A DNA stretch of 64,000 bases from Klenkia sesuvii. GTDB lineage: Bacteria > Actinomycetota > Actinomycetes > Mycobacteriales > Geodermatophilaceae. The DNA lies in contig NZ_JBAPLU010000003.1 in assembly GCF_037083825.1 (NCBI RefSeq), positions 1-64,000 on the forward strand, read 5' to 3'. Below, piece by piece: positions 33,800-42,732 of this stretch; positions within the stretch are counted from its first letter, which is position 1; the number at the start of each line of letters is the position of its first letter. A program made the position numbers and the translations under genes. The notes beneath the pieces were generated by a model. That model was not told the DNA's origin and did not search any database. It saw only the letters and a program-made list of their open reading frames with translations.

Positions 33800-34585
33800 A
33801 TGATCGCCTGCGTGACCTCTCCTGACCCCGGCCGCACGCTCATCGAGTCCGGGTTCGGGGTCGCCGGGTCGATGACCTCGGCGGCGGCCACCGTCGTCTA
33901 CTCCCCCGCCGACGCGGCCCTGCAGCTCGACGAACGGTTCACCGCCTGCCTGCGGGAGCTGGCCGACGACCTCGCCACCGGGGTGTTGCCCCGTCGCGAG
34001 GCCGCCCGGGCCGGGGCGGCGCTGGCCTTCGCGGTTGAGCACGGCATCACCCTGTCGCGCCGCGACCGCACCGTGCGCTCGGACGGCTTCTTCGCCGAGC
34101 GCGCCGGGGGCCGGGTCGCCGCGCGCGAGCTGGGTGAAGGGGTGCTGCTGGCCGCGCGGACGTCGTCCGACGACCGCCGGGTGCGGCACCTGGGGTGCCT
34201 GCTCGCCGAGGTGGTGGTCTCCCCCGACGTCGACGCCGCGTTGGCCGAGCGGGCCCTCCTGGCTGCGCGTGACCTCACGTGGCGGCAGCTCGCGCTGCTG
34301 GCCGCGGTCGGACGGCGGGAGCGCTCGCCGCTGCCGCTGACCCCGGTGCCGGTGGACCCGCGGGCGTGGTCGGCGTGGGGCGCGCTGGAGGACCTCACGG
34401 GGCTGCAGCTGCTCGGGCTGCTCGACCCGCCGGTCGCTGCCCCCCGGCCCGGTGGCTCGGCGCAGCCCCGGCTGCGCCCGGCAGACCTGCGGCTGACCCG
34501 CCGCGGGGTGCTGCTGCACCGCCTGCTGGCCCTGGACTTCGTCCGCGCCGACGACGTCGACGCCGCCCTCGCCGCGTTGGGCTGA
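33800..34585 (+). CDS. Hypothetical protein divergent from narK
   Basis: I do not recognise a family. The product is about 261 residues, mostly alpha-helical, without membrane segments. Notable stretches are LDERFTACLRELADDLATGV, the basic core RRREAARAG-like region, and RDLTWRQLALLAAVGRRE, followed by a Pro-rich segment and a C-terminal LRLTRRGVLLHRLLALDFV. The last part resembles a winged-helix end in shape but this is not evidence. Start choice is uncertain: ATG 33773, ATG 33800 or GTG 33812 are all in frame. The shared promoter region with narK makes a regulatory link possible. Confidence 0.6.
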   Translation: MIACVTSPDPGRTLIESGFGVAGSMTSAAATVVYSPADAALQLDERFTACLRELADDLATGVLPRREAARAGAALAFAVEHGITLSRRDRTVRSDGFFAERAGGRVAARELGEGVLLAARTSSDDRRVRHLGCLLAEVVVSPDVDAALAERALLAARDLTWRQLALLAAVGRRERSPLPLTPVPVDPRAWSAWGALEDLTGLQLLGLLDPPVAAPRPGGSAQPRLRPADLRLTRRGVLLHRLLALDFVRADDVDAALAALG

Positions 34586-34668
34586 CCCCGGCTGCCGCAG
34601 CCTGGGCCGACCCCCGACACCGCCCCTTCCCCCACGCCACGGCAGGGGTGGAGGGACGGCGAGGTGGG

Positions 34669-35619
34669 TCAACCCTCCTCGGCGACGCGGTCGAGGTGCT
34701 CGATCATCGGGGCTGTCATGCTTCCGCCCCCGTGGCCGGCGTCGCCGATGACCACCAGCTCGCTGCCCGGCCACGCCTGGTGCAGTGCCCAGGCGGTGTC
34801 GAGCGGCCCGCTCACGTCGTACCGGCCGTGCACCAGCAGCCCAGGGATGCCAGCCAACCGGTGCGCGTCGCGGAGCACCTGACCCGGTTCGAGGAAGCAG
34901 CCGTGCGCCCAGTAGTGGGTGACCACCCGCGTGATGGCGAGCTGCCACGACGGGGGTTGGCGGGTGAAGTACGGCTCGTGGTCAGGAGCCAGCGAGACGT
35001 GGGTGTCCTCCCAGGCGCACCAGGCCGCGGCGGCGTCGGCCCGGACCTGCGGGTCGGGGTCGTGCAGCAGCCGGCTGTAGGCGGCCGACGGGTCGCCGTC
35101 GCCCACCCGGCCCGCGGCGAGGAAGGCCTCGTGCTCGCGGGGGAAGACCCGGCCCATGTCGCGGGTGATCCAGTCGGTCTCGCGCCGATCGCCGTTGGTG
35201 ATCGCCGCCAGCACCAGGTCGGTGACCCGGTCGGGGTGGGCCTGTGCGTAGACCAGCGCGAGGGTGACACCCCACGACCCGCCCCACAGCAGCCACCGCT
35301 CGATGCCGAGGTGCTCGCGCAGCCGCTCGAGGTCGGCCACCAGGTGCGGGGTGGTGTTGGCGCTCAGGTCGACCTCGGGCTCGCCGGCCCACGGGGTGCT
35401 GCGGCCGGCGTTGCGCTGGTCGAGCAGCACGACGCGGTAGCGCGTCGGGTCGAACAGGCGCCGCATGCCGGGGGTGCAGCCACTGCCCGGGCCGCCGTGC
35501 AGCACCAGCGCCGGCTTGCCGTCGGGGTTGCCGCAGGTCTCCCAGTACAGGGAGTGCCCGTCGCCGACGTCCAGCATCCCGCTGTCGTACGGCTCGATCT
35601 CCGGGTACCGCTCGACCAT
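34669..35619 (-). CDS. pip: Prolyl iminopeptidase
   Basis: The 316-residue alpha/beta hydrolase (peptidase family S33) removes N-terminal proline from peptides. It has the oxyanion motif HGGPGSGCTPGMRRLFDP, DQRNAGRSTP and the nucleophile elbow GGSWG at about 112-116. The Asp in HGRYDVSGP and the His in GDAGHGGGS complete the triad. These features are diagnostic. ATG at 35619. The downstream 80 bases before the converging gene contain no clear feature. Confidence 0.95.
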   Translation of the reverse strand: MVERYPEIEPYDSGMLDVGDGHSLYWETCGNPDGKPALVLHGGPGSGCTPGMRRLFDPTRYRVVLLDQRNAGRSTPWAGEPEVDLSANTTPHLVADLERLREHLGIERWLLWGGSWGVTLALVYAQAHPDRVTDLVLAAITNGDRRETDWITRDMGRVFPREHEAFLAAGRVGDGDPSAAYSRLLHDPDPQVRADAAAAWCAWEDTHVSLAPDHEPYFTRQPPSWQLAITRVVTHYWAHGCFLEPGQVLRDAHRLAGIPGLLVHGRYDVSGPLDTAWALHQAWPGSELVVIGDAGHGGGSMTAPMIEHLDRVAEEG

Positions 35620-35650
35620 GCCTGCACCTTCCCACGCAGTCGCCGCACCG

Positions 35651-35702
35651 AGTGCTGAACCAGGGTTGGTCGGTTCGCCGCAACGCGCACTGGCTCAGCA
35701 CT
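35651..35702. repeat. Imperfect inverted repeat between pip and the next gene
   Basis: AGTGCTGAACCA (35651-35662) and TGGCTCAGCACT (35691-35702) pair at 11 of 12 positions with 28 bases between. The repeat lies in the divergent promoter region of pip and the unrecognised gene at 35773. It could be a paired operator or a remnant of a small repeat element. Confidence 0.5.
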
Positions 35703-35772
35703 CGCTGACCCGCGGGGCCCGGGCACGGGCAACGCGTCGGTCGGTGGCGGGCTGACTGCCTAGGGTGCCCGC

Positions 35773-36513
35773 GTGAGCTGGTCGTCGACGGCGCGGCGCG
35801 TGCGGGACGGCGATCGACCGATGGGCCAGCGGGTGAATGCGCTGCACTCCCTCGTCGCCCGCCACGCCGCGCCCCTCGCCTCCAGCGACACCCGTACGAC
35901 CCTGAGGACACTCGTCGGGGCGACCGGGCGCCGGTGGGACGAGGAGCAGGTGATGCGCGCGCTGGAGCACCTGGAGGCCACCCGCTCGGTCCGTATCGCC
36001 CAGGTGCACGAGGTCACCACGCGGCGACGGGCCGCGAAGGCTGCGGGCCGCCGTCGTCCGACCGCGGCCGACCTGGTCCTCCTCCAGCCCCCGGTCCTCA
36101 CCCCGGCCCCGGACATCGACCTCGGCGCGGTGCTGCGGCGGGTCGTCGACGAGGTGTTCGGCCCCGACATCGCGCGGACGTCCCGGCCAACCGCTCGGGG
36201 TACCCACCGGGTCGAGCTGACCTCGCCGGACGAACACCGCCACGCCGGCGTGGAGGCGTCGACGACGGGGTGGTTCGGGGTCTGGGTGCTGGACGATCTC
36301 CGCGTCTCCACCTTCGTCGTCGAGTACGACCAGGTGGAGGCGTTCCAGGCCGAGGCCGTCCGCCAGGTGGTCCGGGTCGCCGAGGCCTACCTGGCGGGGT
36401 GCTTCACGGTCCGGCATCGCCGCACGCTCATCCGGCGCCGGGTGCAGCCGCTGGTCGACATCGACGTCGACGGCGCTACGTGGACGCTGCGCCGGCCGGT
36501 CTTCTCCCGCTGA
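35773..36513 (+). CDS. Hypothetical protein
   Basis: The 246-residue product is not recognised. The N-terminal half (RVNALHSLVARHAAPLASSDTRTTLRTLVGATGRRWDEEQVMRALEHLEATRSV in order) looks like a helical, possibly DNA-binding domain. A basic linker follows. The C-terminal half is mixed alpha/beta with aromatic clusters (GWFGVWVLDDLRVSTFVVEYDQVEAFQAEAVRQVV). No signal peptide or membrane segment. The gene stands alone between an inverted repeat and a palindromic element, so it may be a later insertion. The start is GTG at 35773. Confidence 0.6.
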   Translation: MSWSSTARRVRDGDRPMGQRVNALHSLVARHAAPLASSDTRTTLRTLVGATGRRWDEEQVMRALEHLEATRSVRIAQVHEVTTRRRAAKAAGRRRPTAADLVLLQPPVLTPAPDIDLGAVLRRVVDEVFGPDIARTSRPTARGTHRVELTSPDEHRHAGVEASTTGWFGVWVLDDLRVSTFVVEYDQVEAFQAEAVRQVVRVAEAYLAGCFTVRHRRTLIRRRVQPLVDIDVDGATWTLRRPVFSR

Positions 36514-36518
36514 CCGGC

Positions 36519-36592
36519 GGGGTGGCCGGACTTTCTGCACCGTGGCCGGCTGATGAACCGGCCGGCCACCGTGCGGGATGTGCGGCCACCCC
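36519..36592. repeat. 74-bp palindromic repeat element, copy 1
   Basis: The element lies between two convergent genes. Its left arm (36519-36549) and right arm (36558-36592) form a long imperfect hairpin with roughly 26 of 31 pairs. Its right arm, read on the minus strand, is identical at 34 of 35 positions to the left arm of the copy at 48200-48273. Both copies are 74 bp long. It probably acts as a bidirectional terminator and may be a mobile or REP-like repeat. Confidence 0.8.
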
Positions 36593-36602
36593 GGGCGGCG
36601 CC

Positions 36603-36914
36603 TCAGAGCTCGACGACGAGGGCGCCGTCCTCCTCGCGGACGGCGTAGACCGGCAGCGGGCCGGCGCCGGTCGTCGGCGTGCCGTCCCAGCGCCAGGCGT
36701 TCAGGTGCAGCGGGCAGACCACCACCTTCGCGTCGCTCTGGCCGTCGGCCAGCGGGCCGCCGGCGTGCGGGCAGACCGCGGCCACCGCGCGCAGCGAGCC
36801 GTCGCGCAGCCGGAACACCGCCACCGGCGTCCCCCCGGCGGTGAACGCGCGGCCTTCCCCGACCGGCACCTCGTCGGCCCGGCCGACCACGTGGGCCTGC
36901 AGCGAGGAGGTCAT
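36603..36914 (-). CDS. nirD: Nitrite reductase small subunit, Rieske type
   Basis: The 103-residue protein has a full Rieske [2Fe-2S] motif: CPHAG (Cys48, His50) and CPLHLNAW (Cys67, His70). Some NirD proteins lack these ligands; here all four are present. It partners NirB in reducing nitrite to ammonium. The ATG overlaps the nirB stop by 4 bases. It ends just before the palindromic element. Confidence 0.95.
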   Translation of the reverse strand: MTSSLQAHVVGRADEVPVGEGRAFTAGGTPVAVFRLRDGSLRAVAAVCPHAGGPLADGQSDAKVVVCPLHLNAWRWDGTPTTGAGPLPVYAVREEDGALVVEL

Positions 36915-39430
36915 CGGACCGGCACCTGCGGCAGCACCGTCAGCGGCAGCGCCGTGCGGAACTGCCCCGGGGACGACGGTGCGGCCAGGTCGCGGGCCCA
37001 CGGGTCGGTGTAGGCGTCGATCGAGCGCTGGATGCCCTCGTCCAGCGCGGCGCACAGACCCTCGCTGTCCTCGAGCAGCACGGCCTTGAGGCGGTCCAGC
37101 CCGAAGCGCGGCACGAAGTCGTAGGTGCGCTCGAGCCAGTTGCCGTTCTCCCGGTAGAGCTGCAGGAACCGGCCGACGAGCTCGAGGACCTCCGACGTGG
37201 TGGACACGGTGGCCAGCAGGTCGCCCTTGCGCACCGAGGCGCCGGCCGCGCCGCCGACGTAGACCTCCCAGCGGCCCTTGCCGGTGGCGACCACGCCGAC
37301 GTCCTTGACGTAGGCCTCGGCGCAGTTCCGCGGGCAGCCGACCACGGCCATCTTGATCTTCGCCGGGCTCTCGAGGCCCTGGAAGCGGGTCTCCAGGTCG
37401 ATGCCCAGCTGGGTCGAGTCGTCGAGGCCGAAGCGGCAGAAGTCGCTGCCCACGCAGGTCTTCACCGTGCGCATCGACTTGCCGTAGGCGTAGCCCGAGG
37501 GCATGCCGAGGTCGGCCCACACCTTCGGCAGGTCCTCCTTGCGGATGCCGAGCAGGTCGATCCGCTGCCCGCCGGTCACCTTGACCATCGGGACGTCGTA
37601 CTTCTCCGCGACGTCGGCGATCCTGCGCAGCTGCGCGGGCGTGGTGACCCCGCCCTTCATCTGCGGGACGACGGAGAACGTGCCGTCGCGCTGGATGTTG
37701 GCGTGCACCCGGTCGTTGACGAACGTGGCGTCGGGCTCGGTGACGTAGTCGGAGCCCCAGATCATCTTGAGCAGGCTGGCCAGCCCCATCTTCGACTTCG
37801 CGTCCTCCTCGCCGCCCCGGGCCAGCGTCGCGAAGACCGCGGAGACCGACCGCAGGTCGTGCTCCTTGATCGCCGCGATGAGCTCGGGCTTGGGCAGCGG
37901 CACACCCGGCACGTACCAGGACGCCGACTCCTCCTCGGTCAGGTTGCCGTCGGCGGCCCACTCCACGATCCGCTGCACCAGGCCCTTGCAGGAGCCGCAG
38001 CCCTTGCCGGCGCGGGTGGCGTCCATGACTGCCGGCAGCGAGGTGCAGCCGTCGGCCACCGCACCGCAGATCCGGTCCTTGGTGACGCCGTTGCAGTTGC
38101 AGACCTGCGAGTCGCCGGGCAGCTCGGCCACGCCCACCTCGGCGTCGCCGTCGGAGAGGTCGACCAGCAGCTTGATCCGCTCAGTCGGAAGCGGGGTGCG
38201 CCGGTCGAACGCCTGGGTGAGGAAGGCGACCTTGCGGGTGTCGCCGACCAGCGTGGCCCCGATGAGCTGGTCGTCGCGGACCACGACGGACAGGTAGACC
38301 CCGCGCTTGGGCTCGCTGATCACCAGGAACTCGTCGGACTCGCGCTCAGGGGTGCTCACCCCCATCACCGCGACGTCGACGCCGGCGACCTTGAGCTTGG
38401 TCGCCGTCCGGGAGCCGGTGTAGGCGGCGTCGGGATCCGCGCCGGTGAGCAGGTCGGCGAGCACGGTGGCGTGCTCCCACGCGGGGGCGACCAGGCCGTA
38501 GACGGTGCCGCGGTGCTGCGCGCACTCGCCGATCGCGTAGACGTCGGGGACGTCGGTGGCCATCCGGTCGTCGACCAGGATCGCCCGCTCGACCTCCACC
38601 CCGGACCGGACGGCGACGTCGGTGTGCGGCCGGACCCCGGCCGCCACCACCAGCAGGTCGCAGTCGAGGGTGCGCCCGTCCTTGAGCACGACGCCGGTCA
38701 CGCGGTCGGTGCCCAGCACCTCGGTGGCCATCGCGTCGGTGTGCACGGTGATGCCGAGCTCCTCCACGCTGCGCCGCACCACCCCGCCGGCCTCGGCGTC
38801 GAGCTGGGCGTTCATCAGCCAGCCCATCGCGTGGACCAGCTCGACCGCCATGCCCTGCGCCTGCAGCGCGCGGGCGGCCTCCAGGCCGAGCAGGCCACCG
38901 CCCATGACGACGGCCTTGCGGTGGGTGCGGGCGGCGGCGAGCATCTGGCGGGTCTCGTCGATGGTGCGGAACCCGACGACGCCGGGCAGCAGGTCACCCG
39001 AGGCCGTCCGCACCCCGGTCATCGGCGGGATGAACGAGTGGCTGCCGGTGGCGAGCACGACGTGGTCGTAGGGGGTCGCGGTGCCGTCGGCGGCGTGCAC
39101 GACCTTGGCCACGGTGTCGATGCGCTCGACCCGCACGCCGGCACGCAGCTCGACGCCGCGCTCGGCGTACCAGTCGTGGCTGTTGAGCACGATGTCGGCC
39201 TCGTCGGCCTCGCCGGCCAGCACCGGCGACAGCATGATCCGGTTGTAGTTGCCGTGCGGCTCGTCGCCGAGGACGGTGATCCGGAAGTCCCGGCCGCCGT
39301 CGCGCTCGAGCACCTCCTCCACGAAGCGCGCGCCCGCCATGCCGTTGCCCACGACGACGATCTGCGCGCGGGTGTCGACGTCCTGCTGCTCCGAGCGGGG
39401 CCGCGTGGCGGCCCCCAGGATGGCCGTCAT
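36911..39430 (-). CDS. nirB: NAD(P)H-dependent nitrite reductase large subunit
   Basis: The 839-residue flavoprotein reduces nitrite to ammonium. Order of domains: FAD/NAD(P)H oxidoreductase (VVVGNGMAGARFVEEV at about 25-40), a BFD-like [2Fe-2S] domain with CNCNGVTKD and GKGCGSCK near 443-480, then the sirohaem/[4Fe-4S] domain with TCVGSDFCRFG near 657 and GCPRNCAEA near 698. Its ATG shares one base with the nasA stop (TGATG). It is the central gene of nasA-nirB-nirD. Confidence 0.97.
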   Translation of the reverse strand: MTAILGAATRPRSEQQDVDTRAQIVVVGNGMAGARFVEEVLERDGGRDFRITVLGDEPHGNYNRIMLSPVLAGEADEADIVLNSHDWYAERGVELRAGVRVERIDTVAKVVHAADGTATPYDHVVLATGSHSFIPPMTGVRTASGDLLPGVVGFRTIDETRQMLAAARTHRKAVVMGGGLLGLEAARALQAQGMAVELVHAMGWLMNAQLDAEAGGVVRRSVEELGITVHTDAMATEVLGTDRVTGVVLKDGRTLDCDLLVVAAGVRPHTDVAVRSGVEVERAILVDDRMATDVPDVYAIGECAQHRGTVYGLVAPAWEHATVLADLLTGADPDAAYTGSRTATKLKVAGVDVAVMGVSTPERESDEFLVISEPKRGVYLSVVVRDDQLIGATLVGDTRKVAFLTQAFDRRTPLPTERIKLLVDLSDGDAEVGVAELPGDSQVCNCNGVTKDRICGAVADGCTSLPAVMDATRAGKGCGSCKGLVQRIVEWAADGNLTEEESASWYVPGVPLPKPELIAAIKEHDLRSVSAVFATLARGGEEDAKSKMGLASLLKMIWGSDYVTEPDATFVNDRVHANIQRDGTFSVVPQMKGGVTTPAQLRRIADVAEKYDVPMVKVTGGQRIDLLGIRKEDLPKVWADLGMPSGYAYGKSMRTVKTCVGSDFCRFGLDDSTQLGIDLETRFQGLESPAKIKMAVVGCPRNCAEAYVKDVGVVATGKGRWEVYVGGAAGASVRKGDLLATVSTTSEVLELVGRFLQLYRENGNWLERTYDFVPRFGLDRLKAVLLEDSEGLCAALDEGIQRSIDAYTDPWARDLAAPSSPGQFRTALPLTVLPQVPVR

Positions 39431-41979
39431 CAGACCTCCACCAGACCCAGGTCGACCACGAGCTCGCCGGTGACGCCCGCGGGCGCGGCGGCGTGCAGGG
39501 TGATGACGCTGCCGCCGGGCAGGTCCTCGACCACCCGCAGCGGCACGTGGACGTCGCCCTTGGCGCCGATCGGGAACCAGCGCACCGGCTCGCCGTCCCG
39601 CACCAGCAGGACGTACACGAGCTCGGACGTCGAGTTGCCGCCGCGGAAGTACAGCGCCTGGGCGTTGGCGCCGGCCGGCACGGTGTAGGTGAGCGCGGGG
39701 TCGACCGGGCCGGGCTTGGTCAGCCCCTCCCCGGTGAGGGGGTAGATGCCCTGCAGGAACCTCGGGGTGCTCTTCACGGCTGGGGTTCTCCTCCGGGTCG
39801 GGGTGAGCGGGGTGCGGGGTGCGCCATCGAGGACGAGCGGCACGGGTTGGGAGGTCGGGGCGGGCACACGTTCGACGGGTCCGCCGACGCGGGCGACGGC
39901 GACCGCGCAGGTCTTGAAGGCCGGCATGCGGCTGATCGGATCGAGGGCTGCGTCGGTGAGCGCGTTGGCGCTGGACCCGCCGCCCCAGTGGAAGGGCGCG
40001 AAGACGACGTCGGGCCGCACGGCGTCGGTGACCGTGGCAATGAACCGGGCCTTCCCGCGGCGGGTGGTCAGCTCGACGACGTCGTCGGAGGCGATGCCGT
40101 GCCGGGCCGCCAGGTCGGGGTGCAGCTCGCAGCGGGGCGCGGGGGCGACCAGCTGCAGGCTGCGCGAGCGCCGGCTCTGGGTGCCCGACTGGTACTGCGC
40201 CATCACCCGGCCGGTGGTGAGCACGTAGGGGTGCTCGGCGTCCGGGGGCTCGTGGGCGCCGGTGTGCTCGACGGCGACGAACCGGGCCCGACCGTCGGGG
40301 GTCGGGAAGCGGTCCAGGAACAGCCGCGGGGTGCCGGGGTGGTCGGGGGTCGGGCAGGGCCAGAACACGCCCTGCTCGTCGTCCACCCGCGACCAGGTGA
40401 TGCCGGCGTAGTCGGCCCTGCCGCCGGCGCTGGCCCGGCCGAGCTCGGCGAAGACGGTCTCGGGGTCGGCGCTGAAGTGCGCCCCGGCGCCGAGCCGGTC
40501 GGCCAGGTCGGCCAGCAGCGCCAGGTCGTCGCGGGCCTCGCCAGGCGGGTCGAGGGTCCTGCGGCGCCGGATGACCCGGCCCTCGAGGTTGGTCATCGTG
40601 CCGTCCTCCTCCGCCCACATGGCGCTGGGCAGCACCACGTCGGCGAGCTCGGAGGTCTCGGAGAGGAAGAAGTCGCTGACCACCAGGAACTGCAGCTCGC
40701 GCAGCCGGCTCATCACCCGGCGGGCGTCGGGGGCCGACACCGCGACGTTGGAGGCGAGCACCAGCAGGGCGTGCACGTCGCGGCCGAGGGCGTCGAGCAG
40801 CTCGAAGGCGCTGCGGCCGGGCTGCGGCAGCGAGTCGGGGTCCACCCCCCACACGGCGGCGACGTGCGCACGGGCTGCCGGGTCGGCGAGCATGCGGTAG
40901 CCGGGCAGCTGGTCGGCCTTCTGCCCGTGCTCCCGTCCGCCCTGGCCGTTGCCCTGCCCGGTGACCGTCCCCCAGCCGCTGCCCGGGCGACCGACCAGGC
41001 CGAGGGCCAGGGAGAGGTTGATCCACGCCTGGGCGGTGTCGGTGCCGTTGCGGTGCTGCTCTGCCCCGCGGGCGGTCAGCACGATCGCGTTCTCCGCGCC
41101 GGCCAGCGCCAGCACGACGCGGCGCATGGCGGTCACGGGCACACCGGTGAGCCGCTCGACCCGGTCGGGCCAGTACGCCTTGACCGAGGCCCGGACGGCG
41201 TCCCACCCGGTGGTGCGGGCGGCGACGTACTGCTCGTCGACCAGGCCCTCGGCGACCGCGATGTGCAGCAGGCCGTTGGCCAGCGCGAGGTCGGTGCCGG
41301 GCAGGGCCTGCAGGTGCAGCTCGGCGGCGCGGGCGGTCGCCGTCCGGCGGGGGTCGACGACGAACAGCCGGCCGCCCTTCTCCCGGGAGGCGTCCAGGTA
41401 CTGCATCGCCGGCGGCATCGTGTCGGCCGGGTTGCTGCCCACCAGCACCAGGACGTCGGCCCCGGCCAGGTCGGCCAGCGGGAAGGGCAGGCCGCGGTCC
41501 AGGCCGAACGCGCGGTTGGCCGCACCGGCCGCCGAGGACATGCAGAACCGCCCGTTGTAGTCGATCTGGGAGGTGCGCAGCGCGACCCGGGCGAACTTCC
41601 CGAACTGGTAGGCCTGCTCGTTGGTCAGACCGCCGCCGCCGAAGCAGCCGACGGCGTCGAGCCCGTGCGCCTCCTGCGTCCGCCGGATGCCCGCCACGAC
41701 GAGGTCCATCGCCGCGTCCCACGACGTCTCCACCAACGGCGAGGTCCGGTCGCCCGGGGTGCTGCGCACGAGGGGCCGGGTGAGCCGCTCGGGGTGGTCG
41801 AGCAGCTCGGGAGCCGACCACCCCTTGGAGCACAGTCCGCCGCGGTTGGTCGGGAAGTCGGCCGGCACGAGGGTGGCCGGGCGGTCGCCGGCGGTCAGCG
41901 CGATGCCGCACTGCAGGGAGCAGTACGGGCAGTGGGTCTGCGTCGTCCGGGTGCGGGACGCCGACGGGGCGGGGGGCAC
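39430..41979 (-). CDS. nasA: Assimilatory nitrate reductase, molybdopterin type, with extra C-terminal domain
   Basis: The 849-residue Mo-bisMGD oxidoreductase reduces nitrate to nitrite. The [4Fe-4S] cysteines are in CPYCSLQC (17, 20, 24) and GLCSKG (50). The catalytic-domain blocks NGRFCMSSA, VGSNPADTMPP and the C-terminal MGD-binding LTTGRVMAQYQSGTQSRRSRSL are present. After a Pro-rich linker at about 700-735, a further domain of 115 residues begins at VKSTPRFLQG. In the DNA a strong GGAGGAG stands 10 bases before that GTG (39777), so the last domain may also be made as a separate protein. The start is GTG at 41979. Confidence 0.93.
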   Translation of the reverse strand: MPPAPSASRTRTTQTHCPYCSLQCGIALTAGDRPATLVPADFPTNRGGLCSKGWSAPELLDHPERLTRPLVRSTPGDRTSPLVETSWDAAMDLVVAGIRRTQEAHGLDAVGCFGGGGLTNEQAYQFGKFARVALRTSQIDYNGRFCMSSAAGAANRAFGLDRGLPFPLADLAGADVLVLVGSNPADTMPPAMQYLDASREKGGRLFVVDPRRTATARAAELHLQALPGTDLALANGLLHIAVAEGLVDEQYVAARTTGWDAVRASVKAYWPDRVERLTGVPVTAMRRVVLALAGAENAIVLTARGAEQHRNGTDTAQAWINLSLALGLVGRPGSGWGTVTGQGNGQGGREHGQKADQLPGYRMLADPAARAHVAAVWGVDPDSLPQPGRSAFELLDALGRDVHALLVLASNVAVSAPDARRVMSRLRELQFLVVSDFFLSETSELADVVLPSAMWAEEDGTMTNLEGRVIRRRRTLDPPGEARDDLALLADLADRLGAGAHFSADPETVFAELGRASAGGRADYAGITWSRVDDEQGVFWPCPTPDHPGTPRLFLDRFPTPDGRARFVAVEHTGAHEPPDAEHPYVLTTGRVMAQYQSGTQSRRSRSLQLVAPAPRCELHPDLAARHGIASDDVVELTTRRGKARFIATVTDAVRPDVVFAPFHWGGGSSANALTDAALDPISRMPAFKTCAVAVARVGGPVERVPAPTSQPVPLVLDGAPRTPLTPTRRRTPAVKSTPRFLQGIYPLTGEGLTKPGPVDPALTYTVPAGANAQALYFRGGNSTSELVYVLLVRDGEPVRWFPIGAKGDVHVPLRVVEDLPGGSVITLHAAAPAGVTGELVVDLGLVEV

Positions 41980-42023
41980 GGGTGGAGCCTGCGGCGGGCC
42001 GGTTCCGGGTCGGCGTCACCGAC

Positions 42024-42050
42024 GTCAAGGTCGCGTTCCGTACCCCTCAC
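42024..42050 (-). promoter_or_regulatory. Candidate GlnR box upstream of nasA
   Basis: On the minus strand the site reads GTGAG-GGGTAC-GGAAC-GCGACC-TTGAC. This matches the GTnAC-N6-GnAAC-N6-GTnAC phasing with one mismatch in the first and third boxes. It lies 45-71 bases upstream of the nasA start. GlnR activates nitrate assimilation in other actinobacteria. The rest of this 177-base divergent gap shows nothing else I can name. Confidence 0.4.
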
Positions 42051-42156
42051 GACGTCGCGGCACCGGTTGTGCGGGGCTCTCACCCCACCGGGTCATGGAG
42101 ACCGCTGCGGCCACGCCGACAACAACGGGGAGACCCTCTGACCCCGGGGAGACACC

Positions 42157-42732
42157 ATGACCGCCACCGACGACCTCGTCGACCGCAACCGCACGTGGTC
42201 GGCGGCGCAGGCGCCGTCCGACCTGCCCATCCAGCCCAGGCTGCACGTCGCGATCGTGACCTGCATGGACTCCCGGCTGGACCTGTTCGACGTGCTGGGC
42301 CTGGCGCCGGGCGAGGCGCACGTGCTGCGCAACGCCGGCGGCGTCGTGACCGACGACGTCGTCCGGTCCCTGGCCATCTCCCAGCGCAAGCTGGGCACCC
42401 GCGAGGTGGTGCTCGTGCACCACACCGACTGCGGCATGCAGAAGATCACCGACGACGGGTTCCGCGCCGAGCTGCAGGCCGACAGCGGGGTCTCCCCCTC
42501 GTTCGCGATCGAGACCTTCACCGACCTGGAGGCCGACGTCGCGCAGTCGGTGCGGCGGGTCCGCCGCTCGCCCTTCCTGCTGTTCCCCGACGCCGTCCGC
42601 GGCTTCGTGCACGACGTGGCCACCCACGAGCTGCGGGAGGTCGTGGTACCCGGGCGTGGCGACCGGCGCGAGCGGGACCTGGACCGGGAGCGCCAGCGCG
42701 CCCTCAGTCCAGTCCGCCTCGCAGTCTCTTGA
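42157..42732 (+). CDS. Beta-class carbonic anhydrase
   Basis: The 191-residue zinc enzyme interconverts CO2 and bicarbonate. The beta-class ligands are visible: CMDSR (Cys36, Asp38, Arg40), and HHTDCG (His89, Cys92). It is divergent from nasA. The last 29 bases overlap the end of the ArfB-type gene on the other strand. The final 25 residues are highly charged and may be dispensable. ATG at 42157 with GGGGAGA upstream. Confidence 0.93.
   Translation: MTATDDLVDRNRTWSAAQAPSDLPIQPRLHVAIVTCMDSRLDLFDVLGLAPGEAHVLRNAGGVVTDDVVRSLAISQRKLGTREVVLVHHTDCGMQKITDDGFRAELQADSGVSPSFAIETFTDLEADVAQSVRRVRRSPFLLFPDAVRGFVHDVATHELREVVVPGRGDRRERDLDRERQRALSPVRLAVS

Noticed and set aside
39431..42028. The 1705-codon frame that ends as nirB
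   Set aside because: The nirB protein begins at 39430; upstream codons are a shadow of nasA in another frame.
42157..42732. Carbonic anhydrase as cyanase partner (cyn operon)
   Set aside because: No cyanase or cyanate transporter is near; the neighbour is nitrate reductase.
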